Positions 8,123 through 16,774 are shown, counted from the first letter of the stretch. The stretch: DNA of 32,920 nt from Treponema sp. (GCA_024402565.1 JAKSTM010000023.1:1-32920); one strand, 5' to 3'. The notes: a model not told the origin generated them from the sequence alone. Made by a program: numbers and translations.

Positions 8123-8131
8123 ATTATAACA
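8123..8131 (-). promoter_or_regulatory. Extended -10 promoter of the GH36 gene
   Basis: The minus strand reads TGTTATAAT, a perfect extended -10 (TG-n-TATAAT). The -35 position 17 nt upstream is poor (AAGAAA), which extended -10 promoters tolerate. The expected start is 3-4 nt before the ATG at 8112. Confidence 0.65.
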
Positions 8132-8176
8132 CGGGTTGTGTATATTTTCTTGTATTATCGTTACTATAAACCTTAC

Positions 8177-9166
8177 ATGAAAAACTCAACAGAATATAAA
8201 ATGACCCATAAAAAAGATTTTGGTCATGAAAAAATTGAAATACTTTACGAAGATCAGTGGATAATCATTATCAATAAGCCTAGTGGAATTCTTAGTTGTC
8301 CGTATCCGGGAAGCCATTCCAGAACAGCACAAGGAGTTCTGGAAGAAATGATGCGCAAGCGAGGGACCCTTAATTCTCATCATAAACCACTTGTTGTACA
8401 CCGCCTTGACCGTGATACAAGCGGAGTAATGATGTTCGCTCTCACTGAACCAGCCCAGAAGATTATTATGAATAGCTGGCACCAAATGGTAACAGAACGT
8501 CTTTACCGTGCATTGGCTGAAAATCCTTTAAAAGAAAAACCTCTTCCTGATTTCGGTCTAATTGATGATCCGCTTGCATTCAATGCTTACAACGTTGGCT
8601 TTGTTCCCAAAGCCGGAGACAAACCAAGTAGAAATGCAGGCAAACATGAAGAATCTGTTTACGAAAAACACCTCGGTGGAAAAAATGGAAAACAAGAATT
8701 CAAAACTGTTCCTGCACGAACAAACTATAAAGTCATAACACGAGGAAAAGCATATACTCTTTTTGAATTAAGTCTTGATACAGGTAAAAAAAATCAGATT
8801 CGAGCACATTTAGCAAGTAAAGGATACCCTCTTGCAGGCGATGAAAATTTCCGAGCTAAATCAGATCCCTTTCTCAGGCTGTGTCTTCATGCAAGAACTC
8901 TAGAATTTGACCATCCATACACAGAGGAACACATGAAATTTGAAGTTCCAGAACCTTCCGAATGGAAAGACTTTGCAGAATCAGAAAAAAGCACAAAAAC
9001 AGCTGAATGGCTTAAACCATCCGGAAACTCTCAAAGCGGACGTAATATACGACACAACACATCTGACGAACGTATACGAAGTGAAAACGGGAATACCACC
9101 CGTATGACCGGCAAACAGAAAAATCATATGGATTTTATTCAAAGGGGAAAAAACCATGGACGATAG
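8177..9166 (+). CDS. RluA-family 23S/tRNA pseudouridine synthase
   Basis: This enzyme isomerises uridine to pseudouridine in rRNA or tRNA. The core motif HRLDRDTSG is present, with catalytic Asp78 when counted from the chosen start. The upstream NKPSGILSCP and the later LDTGKKNQIRAHLASKGYPLAGD are the standard RluA signatures. No N-terminal S4 domain is present. Residues ~130-175 form a Lys/Gly-rich insertion, and the last ~55 residues are a basic tail without known motif. The ORF extends upstream to 8096, but that part overlaps the GH36 gene; the ATG at 8177 is chosen on context, as no good ribosome-binding site is seen there or at the next ATG (8201). The target uridine cannot be told. It overlaps the epimerase gene by 11 nt. 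Confidence 0.85.
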   Translation: MKNSTEYKMTHKKDFGHEKIEILYEDQWIIIINKPSGILSCPYPGSHSRTAQGVLEEMMRKRGTLNSHHKPLVVHRLDRDTSGVMMFALTEPAQKIIMNSWHQMVTERLYRALAENPLKEKPLPDFGLIDDPLAFNAYNVGFVPKAGDKPSRNAGKHEESVYEKHLGGKNGKQEFKTVPARTNYKVITRGKAYTLFELSLDTGKKNQIRAHLASKGYPLAGDENFRAKSDPFLRLCLHARTLEFDHPYTEEHMKFEVPEPSEWKDFAESEKSTKTAEWLKPSGNSQSGRNIRHNTSDERIRSENGNTTRMTGKQKNHMDFIQRGKNHGR

Positions 9167-10397
9167 CATTTACGAATCAATAAAAAAAGAACTTACGGAA
9201 AACATTCTTCCTTATTGGGAAAAATATTCCCGTGATACAACAAACGGAAAAAAAGGATTCTTTGGAAAAATCAATAACGACAATTCCCAGGATTCTGAAC
9301 TCCCCCGTTCTATTGTTATGACTTCACGTTTTTTATGGGCTTATTCAGTTGCTGCCAGATTTTTTAAAGAACCAAAATATCTAGAAATGGCCGACTTTGC
9401 CGCAGATGTAATTCTAAACAAATTTTTTGACAAAACATATGGAGGTGTTTATTGGTTTGTTCAACCCGACGGAACTCCGGAAATGTCAAAAAAACAAATA
9501 TATGGAGAAGCCTTCTGTATATATGGACTTTCTGAATATTCTGCAGCTCTTTCTGAAATCCGAAATGATAAAATCAATGCTGAACGTTATATGAAAAAAG
9601 CATTAGAATTATTTAACCTGATGGAGGAACATGCCCTCGATAGAACTTATGGTGGTTACATCGAAGCATGTGCCGAAGACTGGTCAAAAGCGGATGATAT
9701 GAGTCTTTCTTCGCAAGATATGAATTGTCCTAAAAGCATGAACACAAACATACACATAATGGAGGCTTATACAAATCTATTCAGAACGCTTCCTATTGTT
9801 CTGCCTGAAGAAACTGAAAAACGATCCGAAGTTGAGTCATCCCTTAAAAACCTGGTTCATGTCACTAACACAAAAATTCATCAAAGCGATGATCATCTCG
9901 GCATGTTCTTTGACATGGAATGGAATCGTCTGGATTCAGAAATCAGTTACGGACACGACATTGAAACTTCCTGGCTTTTATGGGAAGCCGCATGCGAATT
10001 AAATGATTCTGAACTCAAAAAAGAGACTCGAACCGTCACATTAAAAATGGCAGAAGTGGCTTTAGCTGAAGGAATGGACATGGAAGCAGGTGCTTTTGAA
10101 AATTCCTATAACAAAGGAAAGCGGGATCGTACTCGCGTATGGTGGGTACAAGCAGAAGCTCTTAATGGATTCTACAATGCGTGGGAAATGACCAAAGATG
10201 CAAAATACTCTGACGCTGTTCAAAAAATCTGGAACTGGATTACAAACTATCAGGTAGATAAAAAAAATGGCGAATGGTGGTGGGCTATCCAGGTTGATGG
10301 AACTCCTTCATTAAAAGACCCTAAAGGTGGAAACTGGAAGACTGCTTATCACAACGCAAGATGTTGTTTTGAACTTCTAAAACGCTCCAAATATTAG
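9156..10397 (+). CDS. Cellobiose/mannobiose 2-epimerase
   Basis: This 413-aa member of the N-acylglucosamine 2-epimerase superfamily is of the length usual for cellobiose 2-epimerases. It would convert cellobiose to 4-O-glucosyl-mannose, or act on beta-1,4-mannobiose. The (alpha/alpha)6 barrel signatures are YGGVYWFVQPDG, YGEAFCIYGLSEY and SMNTNIHIMEAYTNL (His200). GHDIETSWLL (His267), WWVQAEALNGF and KTAYHNARCC (His399) follow. These three His match the catalytic and binding set known from Ruminococcus albus enzyme studies. GGGG precedes the ATG, which overlaps the end of rluA by 11 nt. With the GH36 enzyme across the divergent promoter, use of galactomannan or glucomannan oligosaccharides is plausible. 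An N-acetylglucosamine 2-epimerase is the alternative. Confidence 0.88.
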   Translation: MDDSIYESIKKELTENILPYWEKYSRDTTNGKKGFFGKINNDNSQDSELPRSIVMTSRFLWAYSVAARFFKEPKYLEMADFAADVILNKFFDKTYGGVYWFVQPDGTPEMSKKQIYGEAFCIYGLSEYSAALSEIRNDKINAERYMKKALELFNLMEEHALDRTYGGYIEACAEDWSKADDMSLSSQDMNCPKSMNTNIHIMEAYTNLFRTLPIVLPEETEKRSEVESSLKNLVHVTNTKIHQSDDHLGMFFDMEWNRLDSEISYGHDIETSWLLWEAACELNDSELKKETRTVTLKMAEVALAEGMDMEAGAFENSYNKGKRDRTRVWWVQAEALNGFYNAWEMTKDAKYSDAVQKIWNWITNYQVDKKNGEWWWAIQVDGTPSLKDPKGGNWKTAYHNARCCFELLKRSKY

Positions 10398-10437
10398 TAT
10401 ATTAAAAAAAATAAGATTGTTTTTTCAGGAGGTTACT

Positions 10438-11172
10438 ATGCTTTCAAAGATTTATGCGGTTTTTATTCTTGTTTGCTTTCTTTTCTTTTTTGGTGCCATA
10501 ATGGGGTGGGTTCTGGAATTATTTTTCAGACGCTTTATTTCCAGCGCAAATCCAGACCGTCTTTGGTTAAACCCAGGATTCCTGACAGGACCATATCTCC
10601 CTCTTTATGGATTCGGAGTAGTTGTTCTTTACGCCTTAAGCTATCTTGAAAAATTTATTGTTCAATTCGACCATGGAGGACTTCTTCATTACATGATTAT
10701 GTTTGTAATCATGGCGTCTGCAATGACACTGGTTGAATACATCGCTGGCATTATTTTCATAAAAGGAATGCATATCAAACTTTGGGATTATTCTAATGAA
10801 AAAGGAAATATTCAAGGTGTAATTTGTCCACGATTCACTGTTATCTGGGGCGTTTTAAGTCTTTTATACTATTTCTTTCTGTATCCACCAATTACAAAAA
10901 TGATTATGTGGTTTATGAATCATCAACTCTTTTCTTTCACCGTTGGGACCGTATTCGGCGTTTTCATGATTGATTTTGCAACTTCATTACATTTAGGAAC
11001 AATATTACGTAAAAAAGCTGTTGAACTTGATGAAAAACCAATTATCGATTTCGACAAATTCAAAATTCATTCTGGAAAAAGATTCTTCAGTATTTACAAC
11101 AAACGTAATGTTTCAGAAAGACTTGATGAATTTGAAAATTTCATAAAACGCAGTCCAGACACTCTGAAATAA
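10438..11172 (+). CDS. CmpB-like putative ABC transporter permease (PF06541 type)
   Basis: This 244-aa integral membrane protein has about five hydrophobic segments. The N-terminal FFGAIMGWVLELFFRR and the following NPGFLTGPYLPLYGFGVV are the hallmark of the 'putative ABC-transporter type IV' family. A later AGIIFIKGMHIKLWDYS segment also fits. The C-terminal ~60 residues are soluble and charged. The real role of the family is unproven, and no ATPase gene is adjacent. The ATG at 10438 is chosen because AGGAGG lies 6 nt before it; the longer ORF from 10417 places that motif inside the coding region. It follows the epimerase gene by 40 nt and converges on the EamA gene with one base between the stop codons. 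Confidence 0.78.
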   Translation: MLSKIYAVFILVCFLFFFGAIMGWVLELFFRRFISSANPDRLWLNPGFLTGPYLPLYGFGVVVLYALSYLEKFIVQFDHGGLLHYMIMFVIMASAMTLVEYIAGIIFIKGMHIKLWDYSNEKGNIQGVICPRFTVIWGVLSLLYYFFLYPPITKMIMWFMNHQLFSFTVGTVFGVFMIDFATSLHLGTILRKKAVELDEKPIIDFDKFKIHSGKRFFSIYNKRNVSERLDEFENFIKRSPDTLK

Positions 11173-11173
11173 A

Positions 11174-12097
11174 TCAAAGAGTTTTTTCTTTTCGATTTAG
11201 AAGGAAAACGACGACGGCAGTTCCAATAATCAAAACATAACCGACAGCACTGAATAAATCTGGAATCTGCCTGAACGCAATAAATCCAAGAATTGCTGCA
11301 AAAAGAACATTGGAATACTCATAAACTGATATTTTATTTGATGGCGCATTGAAATAGGCATTGGTAATCCCAAACTGTCCGCAAGCGGCAGACACGCCCG
11401 CTCCAATGAGCCACAAAGTTTGTTGCCAGGTCATAGGACTAAAATTCAAAATAAGATTCGGAAGGCACAAAACGCAGGAAAATAAGCTGAATGTAGTAAT
11501 AATCATTTTACTACTGACGTTATAAATCTTCATCTTTCTAATACAAGCAAAAGCAAATCCAGCCCCGAAGCCCCCAATGAAACCTACAATCGCTGGAATG
11601 CATTGCGTGGGATCCGAAAAGAAAAAAGTAGGTTTTATAATAAAAAGACTACCAGTAAATGCTGTAATCAAGGACAAAATACTAATCCACGTTGGCTTTT
11701 CTCCAAGAATTAAAAAACTTGCAAGAATTGTGAAAAATGGACTCATCTTATTCAACATAGATGCATCAGAAATATTCATGTAGCCTATAGCATAAAAATT
11801 TCCAAAAATACCCAGACATCCCAAAACGCATCGTAAAATCAGAAACTTAATTGCTGGTCGAGGGACATAATAAATTGATTTATCTTTTAATCCAGCTGTA
11901 ACAAGAGATGTTCCTGCGATCACAAATGCAATCAAATTTCTAAACATAGCCTTCTGAATAAAAGGAACATCACCTGCTGCTCGTACACACATACTCATAC
12001 ATGCGAATCCAAAAGATGAAAAAATAACCCAAGCAATCCCTTTTGGAACATTTACAACCGTTTTCTGCCCATTATTTACTATTCTGTTCCTTCTCAT
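11174..12097 (-). CDS. EamA/DMT-family transporter
   Basis: This 307-aa protein has about ten transmembrane helices arranged as two EamA repeats (~17-150 and ~165-302). Typical features are FASFGFACM-like packing in helix 1, the AIGYMNISDASMLNKMSPFF stretch at the end of repeat one, and LGEKPTWISI after it. Family members export small metabolites such as amino acids or nucleosides; the substrate is not predictable. The ATG lies inside the end of mazG with a 26-nt overlap, so the two are co-transcribed. The stop lies one base from the stop of the converging plus-strand gene, and no terminator is visible there. Confidence 0.85.
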   Translation of the reverse strand: MRRNRIVNNGQKTVVNVPKGIAWVIFSSFGFACMSMCVRAAGDVPFIQKAMFRNLIAFVIAGTSLVTAGLKDKSIYYVPRPAIKFLILRCVLGCLGIFGNFYAIGYMNISDASMLNKMSPFFTILASFLILGEKPTWISILSLITAFTGSLFIIKPTFFFSDPTQCIPAIVGFIGGFGAGFAFACIRKMKIYNVSSKMIITTFSLFSCVLCLPNLILNFSPMTWQQTLWLIGAGVSAACGQFGITNAYFNAPSNKISVYEYSNVLFAAILGFIAFRQIPDLFSAVGYVLIIGTAVVVFLLNRKEKTL

Positions 12098-12977
12098 TCT
12101 TCTTTGCCTCTTTCCACAGCTGATTCATATGATTTCGACTTTCTTCGGAATTTTCCATAGGCCAGTTATTTGTTTTCATATTTTTTTCAACAAAGGAAAA
12201 TCGATTATAAAACTTTTTATTTGCCCTTAACACTGCATTTTCAGGATTTATCCCTGTACGCACACAATATGCCGCTATTGAAAAAATCAAATCGCCGATT
12301 TCCTCTTCCAAGTGCATTTGTGCCTTATCTAAATCAAAAGTACTTGAAACTTCAAAAGGTTTTCCGCCCTCTTTTAATTTTATTGATTCCACGGCCTTTT
12401 CCGCTTCTATTACTTCTTTCCATTCTTCTTCAACTTTTGCACGACACCCTGAATTATCAGGCCAGTCAAAACCTTTTTTGATTGCTTTCTTTGCGTATTT
12501 ATAAGATTTTAAAAGTGGTGGGAAATCTTCTGGAACAGAATCCAATACGGAATCATTTTTACGCCCCTCAACATTCTGTTTAATTCTATCCCATTGTGAA
12601 AGGACTTTCTCAGAAGTATCGGCAGCATCCTGTGTTTCTGTCGCTCCTTCACTATTCTTAAACACATGAGGATGACGACGAATTAGTTTATCCGAAAGTT
12701 CATTGATTGACTCAGCTATTGTCCAATCGCCTTTCTGTTCATACATGTAAGAAATCATTGTATCGTTCAAAAGGACATCACCAAGTTCTTCTTTTGCATG
12801 AACGGAATCTTGTGAGGAAATAGCATCTATGGCTTCAAAAGTTTCCTCTATCAAATCTCCACGCATAGAAAGTGGTGTCTGTTCTTTATCCCACGGACAA
12901 CCATGGTCACTTCTTAATGTTGTTATCACAGTTAAAAATCGACGATACGCATCTACAGTTTTTTCCATATCTTTCAT
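12072..12977 (-). CDS. mazG: MazG nucleoside triphosphate pyrophosphohydrolase
   Basis: MazG hydrolyses NTPs and dNTPs to monophosphates plus pyrophosphate, cleaning damaged nucleotides and, in E. coli, lowering ppGpp. The protein is 301 aa. The N-terminal domain has CPWDKEQTPLSMRGDLIEET (27-46) and the metal-binding AKEELGDVLLND (61-72). The C-terminal domain repeats the pattern as KVEEEWKEVIEAE and HLEEEIGDLIFS. It is longer than E. coli MazG (263 aa) because of a charged linker (~105-150). An in-frame ATG three codons in is an alternative start. It overlaps the EamA transporter gene by 26 nt, and pth lies 45 nt upstream in the same direction. Confidence 0.92.
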   Translation of the reverse strand: MKDMEKTVDAYRRFLTVITTLRSDHGCPWDKEQTPLSMRGDLIEETFEAIDAISSQDSVHAKEELGDVLLNDTMISYMYEQKGDWTIAESINELSDKLIRRHPHVFKNSEGATETQDAADTSEKVLSQWDRIKQNVEGRKNDSVLDSVPEDFPPLLKSYKYAKKAIKKGFDWPDNSGCRAKVEEEWKEVIEAEKAVESIKLKEGGKPFEVSSTFDLDKAQMHLEEEIGDLIFSIAAYCVRTGINPENAVLRANKKFYNRFSFVEKNMKTNNWPMENSEESRNHMNQLWKEAKKNEKEQNSK

Positions 12978-13022
12978 ATAAAAATCTCTTTAATGGGCAT
13001 TTCCAAAATATTGTTTAATCTT

Positions 13023-13661
13023 TTAAACTTCCCATTTTCCTACAAAATCTTCTGGCTTTTTACTATAAAGAACTTTAATTAGTTTTTGAGTAGCAGCAAC
13101 AAAAACCTGACTCAAATGAATCTGCTCATCTTCTGAAAAACGGCTTAAAACATAACCTGCAATATCATTATGATTTGGACGACCTATTCCAAATCTCATT
13201 CGGAAAAAATCTGCAGTTCCAAAACAATTTTTCATGCTGCGAAGTCCATTATGACCGCCAAGTCCACCACTCCACTTAAAACTATAAAAACCAGGGGCAA
13301 GTTCCAGTTCATCATGAATTACAAGAATTTCCTCCGGTTTAATTTTATAAAAATTTGCTACTTCAATTATACTTTCCCCTGAAAGATTCATATATGTTTC
13401 AGGTTTAATAAAGTAAAAATGATCTGGAGCGTCTTCCGGAACAAGAATCGGACTTCCATCTTTTTTTGCCGCTACCCCTGCATCGCAAGCCCACTGTGCT
13501 AGTTCAGCCGGAGTACAAGATGCGAACTGACCTTTAAACTTACTCTGCCAATAAAGTTTATTTTCCCATGGCATTGAATCTGCAAAAAACCATGCAACAT
13601 TGTGCCGAGTTAGATTATATTCCGCTCCGTAATTTCCCAAATAAGCTATCAATTTTATCAT
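13023..13661 (-). CDS. pth: Peptidyl-tRNA hydrolase
   Basis: Pth recycles tRNA by cleaving peptidyl-tRNA released from stalled ribosomes. The catalytic set is present: Asn10 in YLGNYG, His20 in TRHNV, Asn92 in ETYMNLSG, Asp117 in VIHDELEL and Asn138 in GGLGGHNGLRS. Two points differ from the norm. The usual GNPG is GNYG. There are also ~24 extra residues between His20 and the ETYMN motif (~46-80, acidic and Ala-rich), giving 212 aa against ~194 in E. coli. The AGGAG before the gene immediately follows the terminator of the upstream DUF4340 gene, so it either has no promoter of its own or depends on read-through. Confidence 0.93.
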   Translation of the reverse strand: MIKLIAYLGNYGAEYNLTRHNVAWFFADSMPWENKLYWQSKFKGQFASCTPAELAQWACDAGVAAKKDGSPILVPEDAPDHFYFIKPETYMNLSGESIIEVANFYKIKPEEILVIHDELELAPGFYSFKWSGGLGGHNGLRSMKNCFGTADFFRMRFGIGRPNHNDIAGYVLSRFSEDEQIHLSQVFVAATQKLIKVLYSKKPEDFVGKWEV

Positions 13662-13677
13662 AATTTTTTATTCTCCT

Positions 13678-13711
13678 AAAAAGAAAAGGGCTGCATTTCT
13701 GCAACCCTTTT
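13678..13711 (-). terminator. Intrinsic terminator after the DUF4340 gene
   Basis: On the minus strand AAAAGGGTTGCA, loop GAAA, and TGCAGCCCTTTT form a 12-bp stem with one G-U pair (13684-13711), followed by CTTTTT. It ends right at the AGGAG ribosome-binding site of pth (13673-13677). Confidence 0.85.
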
Positions 13712-13718
13712 ACAGTCA

Positions 13719-14645
13719 TTATTTCAAAAAGTCTTCAGGATTTTTTCTGTATTTATCAACAGTATATTTTGCTACCTTAAAGTTATAAGGAGTTTCAGAA
13801 GTTTTTCCCCAATAAATTTCCGTATCATCAGCATCTCTTCCTTCGTACAATGAAAGACTTGCCAAACGTCCTGAAATCTGAATTCCGATATCGAAAATCT
13901 TCTCCCCAGGAATTTCTTCTTCATCACCAAGCCAGTCTATTGCGGCAACACTTGCACATCCATTAAACCAGCCGGAAATAATATCTGCATCCACTTCCGA
14001 TTCTTCAGTTACCCCAGGTCCTGTAATAGTCCAAAGATTTCCTTCACCACCACGATTTACTGTCCATGATTCTCCGTCTACTGGAGTTACTGTTATTGAA
14101 GTCATATCATCTTTTGGAATTTGAAAAGCAACCTTACTTCTGAATTCATTTACAGATTTTGAACATTCATTCTGAAGCATTCCAGCAGCCATATAAACAT
14201 CATTACTGTTATCAAGCATCACGTAAACCTGAGAGTTTGTCGAAGTTGATTTTCCCACCTTATAAGTTTTTAACTCAGTTCCACCATGAGAAACAGTTAC
14301 TTTATACATTCTTTCATCATTCAAATCATATTTTGCAAGAACATCCTGATTATCAGTCTTTGTAACCTTTCCCAACAGTTTTACTTCACTGAAACTATCA
14401 GCTAATGATTCTACTGAATTATAATTTGCAGTATATCGTTCATTAAGATACCATTCGTCACCGCTTTTTCTAAATGTAATATTTCCTTCAGGACGTTCAA
14501 TTTTTATCTCATCAATTTCTTCTTTCAAAGAAATAATTTTCACTGGATCGATTCGACTATAAACTGCCTGAATAATTGCAATTACCAGAAGCACCAGACA
14601 AGCCGATGCCAAAACTATCTTTCTTGGTTTCATTCTTGGTTTCAT
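13719..14645 (-). CDS. DUF4340 membrane-anchored protein
   Basis: This 308-aa protein has one N-terminal membrane helix (~9-28), after which the rest lies outside the cytoplasm. Recognisable DUF4340 features are repeated beta-rich units: KIERPEGNITFRKSGDEWYL, then YKVTVSHGGTELKTYKVG, VYMAAGMLQNE and VNEFRSK. The family is regularly found beside GldG-like ABC auxiliary proteins, as here. Its biochemical role is unknown. The ATG overlaps the stop of the GldG-like gene as TAATG. The first 24 nt are an exact 12-nt tandem duplication, so the ORF starts MKPRMKPRK and has two equivalent start codons. It is the last gene of the cassette, ended by a strong terminator. Confidence 0.8.
   Translation of the reverse strand: MKPRMKPRKIVLASACLVLLVIAIIQAVYSRIDPVKIISLKEEIDEIKIERPEGNITFRKSGDEWYLNERYTANYNSVESLADSFSEVKLLGKVTKTDNQDVLAKYDLNDERMYKVTVSHGGTELKTYKVGKSTSTNSQVYVMLDNSNDVYMAAGMLQNECSKSVNEFRSKVAFQIPKDDMTSITVTPVDGESWTVNRGGEGNLWTITGPGVTEESEVDADIISGWFNGCASVAAIDWLGDEEEIPGEKIFDIGIQISGRLASLSLYEGRDADDTEIYWGKTSETPYNFKVAKYTVDKYRKNPEDFLK
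14621..14644 (-). repeat. 12-nt tandem duplication at a start codon
   Basis: TTCTTGGTTTCA occurs twice in direct succession (14621-14632 and 14633-14644), duplicating the first four codons of the DUF4340 gene apart from the phase of the first base. Confidence 0.9.
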
Positions 14646-16774
14646 TATTCACCATCCTTTGCAGATTTCTTTGCTTTTTTATTTTTGCGCTCAGAATCCC
14701 GAACAATTTCTCGTGTATCATCAGGATTATAACGTTTTCTAATTGCAATACGATGTTTAGCGCGAAGACGAAGTGCTACAAAACCTGCAACCACAACCAA
14801 AACTACCAGACCATAAATACAGAAATATTTCAAAACCTGTGCCAAAGCCTGTGATTTAATTTCAAGCGTATTAAGCGCTAATCCCTTTGTACGCATAGTA
14901 CAAAGTTCTTCTCGCCCATTTACATAATCCAAAACATTTACCAGGAACATAGCAATTGGACTCGTTGAGTTTTTATCAAGCAATTGAACAGTGGTTATCT
15001 GCGATGAACCGACAACAAAAACTTTTCCTGGAACACGACTCTTCATAATATGACCGCTTGCTGAAAGATCATCATTTGAAGTGTCTACCTCAACAGGGTT
15101 TCCTTCTTCATCAAAAATTGTTTTAGCAACTTCTGAATCAAAAGCACTATTGAATTTTCCTTCAAGCATTACTGCCAAATCATAGGACTTAAATTCAGCA
15201 TCTTTTGGAGGAACCAACATAATTGGATTCAACATAATGTCATGATCTTCTACCCATGATTCGGACGAAGAACGAACCAAAACTGTAGTTTTAAGGTCTT
15301 TGTTTTCTTTTGCTTCACTGGCATCGATTACACCATTTGAAAGCATATAAACATATCCTAAATTATTTGTAATTGGATTATGTTTTGCCAGATTCTTCTT
15401 CTGTACTACAGGAACCCAATGATAATTCAATTTTCCATAGTTCTGATTTGCCTGTGTATGACACTGTTTATCAAAAACAAAATTCTGTTCACGTTTTACA
15501 CCATAAGCATTAAGAAGTGTATCTACGTTTAAATTCAAAGGATAATATGACGGCATCTGATACTGATTTCCGCCCTGAGCAAACATAGGATCTACAAAGA
15601 AAAGAACATTACCACCCTTCATAAGGAACTGGTCGATTTTATAAAGTTCTTCTTCCATATAATCCTGTTGAGGACCATCCAGAATAATTGTACTCATTCC
15701 TGCTGGAATTTCTTCACTCATCAAATCCAGTTGAACTGGTTCATAACCTGCATTTTCAATAATTGAAATAAAGTTCGCAGAATCATTTTCATCTTCAAGT
15801 TTATGTTCGTAATGTCCTACAACAAATCCAATCTGTGTTGTTTTTGAAAGAAGATTCTGAATTCCAGAATTCATATTATCTTCCAGACTTTCAAGCCCGG
15901 CAACACCGTTTCCAAAAAAGCTTCTTTCTATACTTAATGGCAGAACACGGAATTCATCTTCCAATGAAATAGTAAGCCCAAAAATTGCTTTTTCCTGTTG
16001 TTTTGAAGAATTTGTAAATGTTACTGTCTGAACTCCGTATCTTTCAGCAAGCTCATTTACTTCCGAACTCAAAGGATTTACAACTTCAAATTCAACACGA
16101 TCCATACTCTGCTTATTTACATTTTTATAAGCCTCATTTACAAATGCTTCTACCTGATCAATTCCACTAATTCGAAGATTTTTCAAAGAAGAACTAAGGA
16201 AAAGAGTAATCTTTATTTTATTTCCCTTTCCAAGACCGCTCAGTGTATCCACTTTACTTACCATCTGTGAAATTGTTGATGTGATTTTATATTCAAGTCC
16301 GTCGATTGAAGTAACTGCATCAAGCTTTTCAACTGCGTCACCATAAGTAAACACCAGTCCCATATAAACTTGCTTAAAGCCGACTTCATTATTTTTTACT
16401 TCCTGAATCTGAATTTGACGAAGTCCAAAATCAGAAGCCAGTCTTTGGTTATCTTCTTTTTTCATATCCAAATATGAAATAGAAAAATTTCTTCCTGCTG
16501 ATCCTTTATATTCTTCCAGAAGATCTTTTATGTACTGATAGTAACTGTTGTAAGGTGATGGAAGACTATCATCAAAGAAAACTTTAATTGATAAAGGTTC
16601 CTCCAAAGTTTTTACAATCTGTTTACTTGATTTTGAAATGGAATATGATTTTGGTTCCGTTAGGTCAAAACGAAGAAAAGCATTATGTCCTACAATGTTT
16701 GCAAGAACCAGAAGAATTACAAATAATACAAAATCGCTTTTTGGACTTTTAATCCAGTCTATAATTTTTTTCAT
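14645..16774 (-). CDS. GldG-like ABC auxiliary protein
   Basis: This 709-aa protein has a membrane helix near each end: ~14-34 and ~660-682 (VLKYFCIYGLVVLVVVAGF). Between them is a large extracytoplasmic region typical of the ABC-type uncharacterised transport (ABC_transp_aux/GldG) family. Family marks include the N-terminal FDLTEPKSYSISKSS, the EPLSIKVFFDDSLP strand and the mid-protein DGPQQDYMEEELYKIDQFL with GGNVLFFVDP. A basic tail follows the last helix. In Bacteroidetes GldG works with GldA and GldF in gliding; here it likely forms a complete exporter or envelope machine with the two upstream genes. AGGAGG lies before the ATG, beside the stop of the permease gene. Substrate unknown. Confidence 0.87.
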   Translation of the reverse strand: MKKIIDWIKSPKSDFVLFVILLVLANIVGHNAFLRFDLTEPKSYSISKSSKQIVKTLEEPLSIKVFFDDSLPSPYNSYYQYIKDLLEEYKGSAGRNFSISYLDMKKEDNQRLASDFGLRQIQIQEVKNNEVGFKQVYMGLVFTYGDAVEKLDAVTSIDGLEYKITSTISQMVSKVDTLSGLGKGNKIKITLFLSSSLKNLRISGIDQVEAFVNEAYKNVNKQSMDRVEFEVVNPLSSEVNELAERYGVQTVTFTNSSKQQEKAIFGLTISLEDEFRVLPLSIERSFFGNGVAGLESLEDNMNSGIQNLLSKTTQIGFVVGHYEHKLEDENDSANFISIIENAGYEPVQLDLMSEEIPAGMSTIILDGPQQDYMEEELYKIDQFLMKGGNVLFFVDPMFAQGGNQYQMPSYYPLNLNVDTLLNAYGVKREQNFVFDKQCHTQANQNYGKLNYHWVPVVQKKNLAKHNPITNNLGYVYMLSNGVIDASEAKENKDLKTTVLVRSSSESWVEDHDIMLNPIMLVPPKDAEFKSYDLAVMLEGKFNSAFDSEVAKTIFDEEGNPVEVDTSNDDLSASGHIMKSRVPGKVFVVGSSQITTVQLLDKNSTSPIAMFLVNVLDYVNGREELCTMRTKGLALNTLEIKSQALAQVLKYFCIYGLVVLVVVAGFVALRLRAKHRIAIRKRYNPDDTREIVRDSERKNKKAKKSAKDGE

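Noticed and set aside
8096..8176. Upstream extension of the rluA reading frame to 8096.
   Set aside because: It would overlap the start of the divergent GH36 gene and its promoter, and the added residues do not resemble the RluA family.
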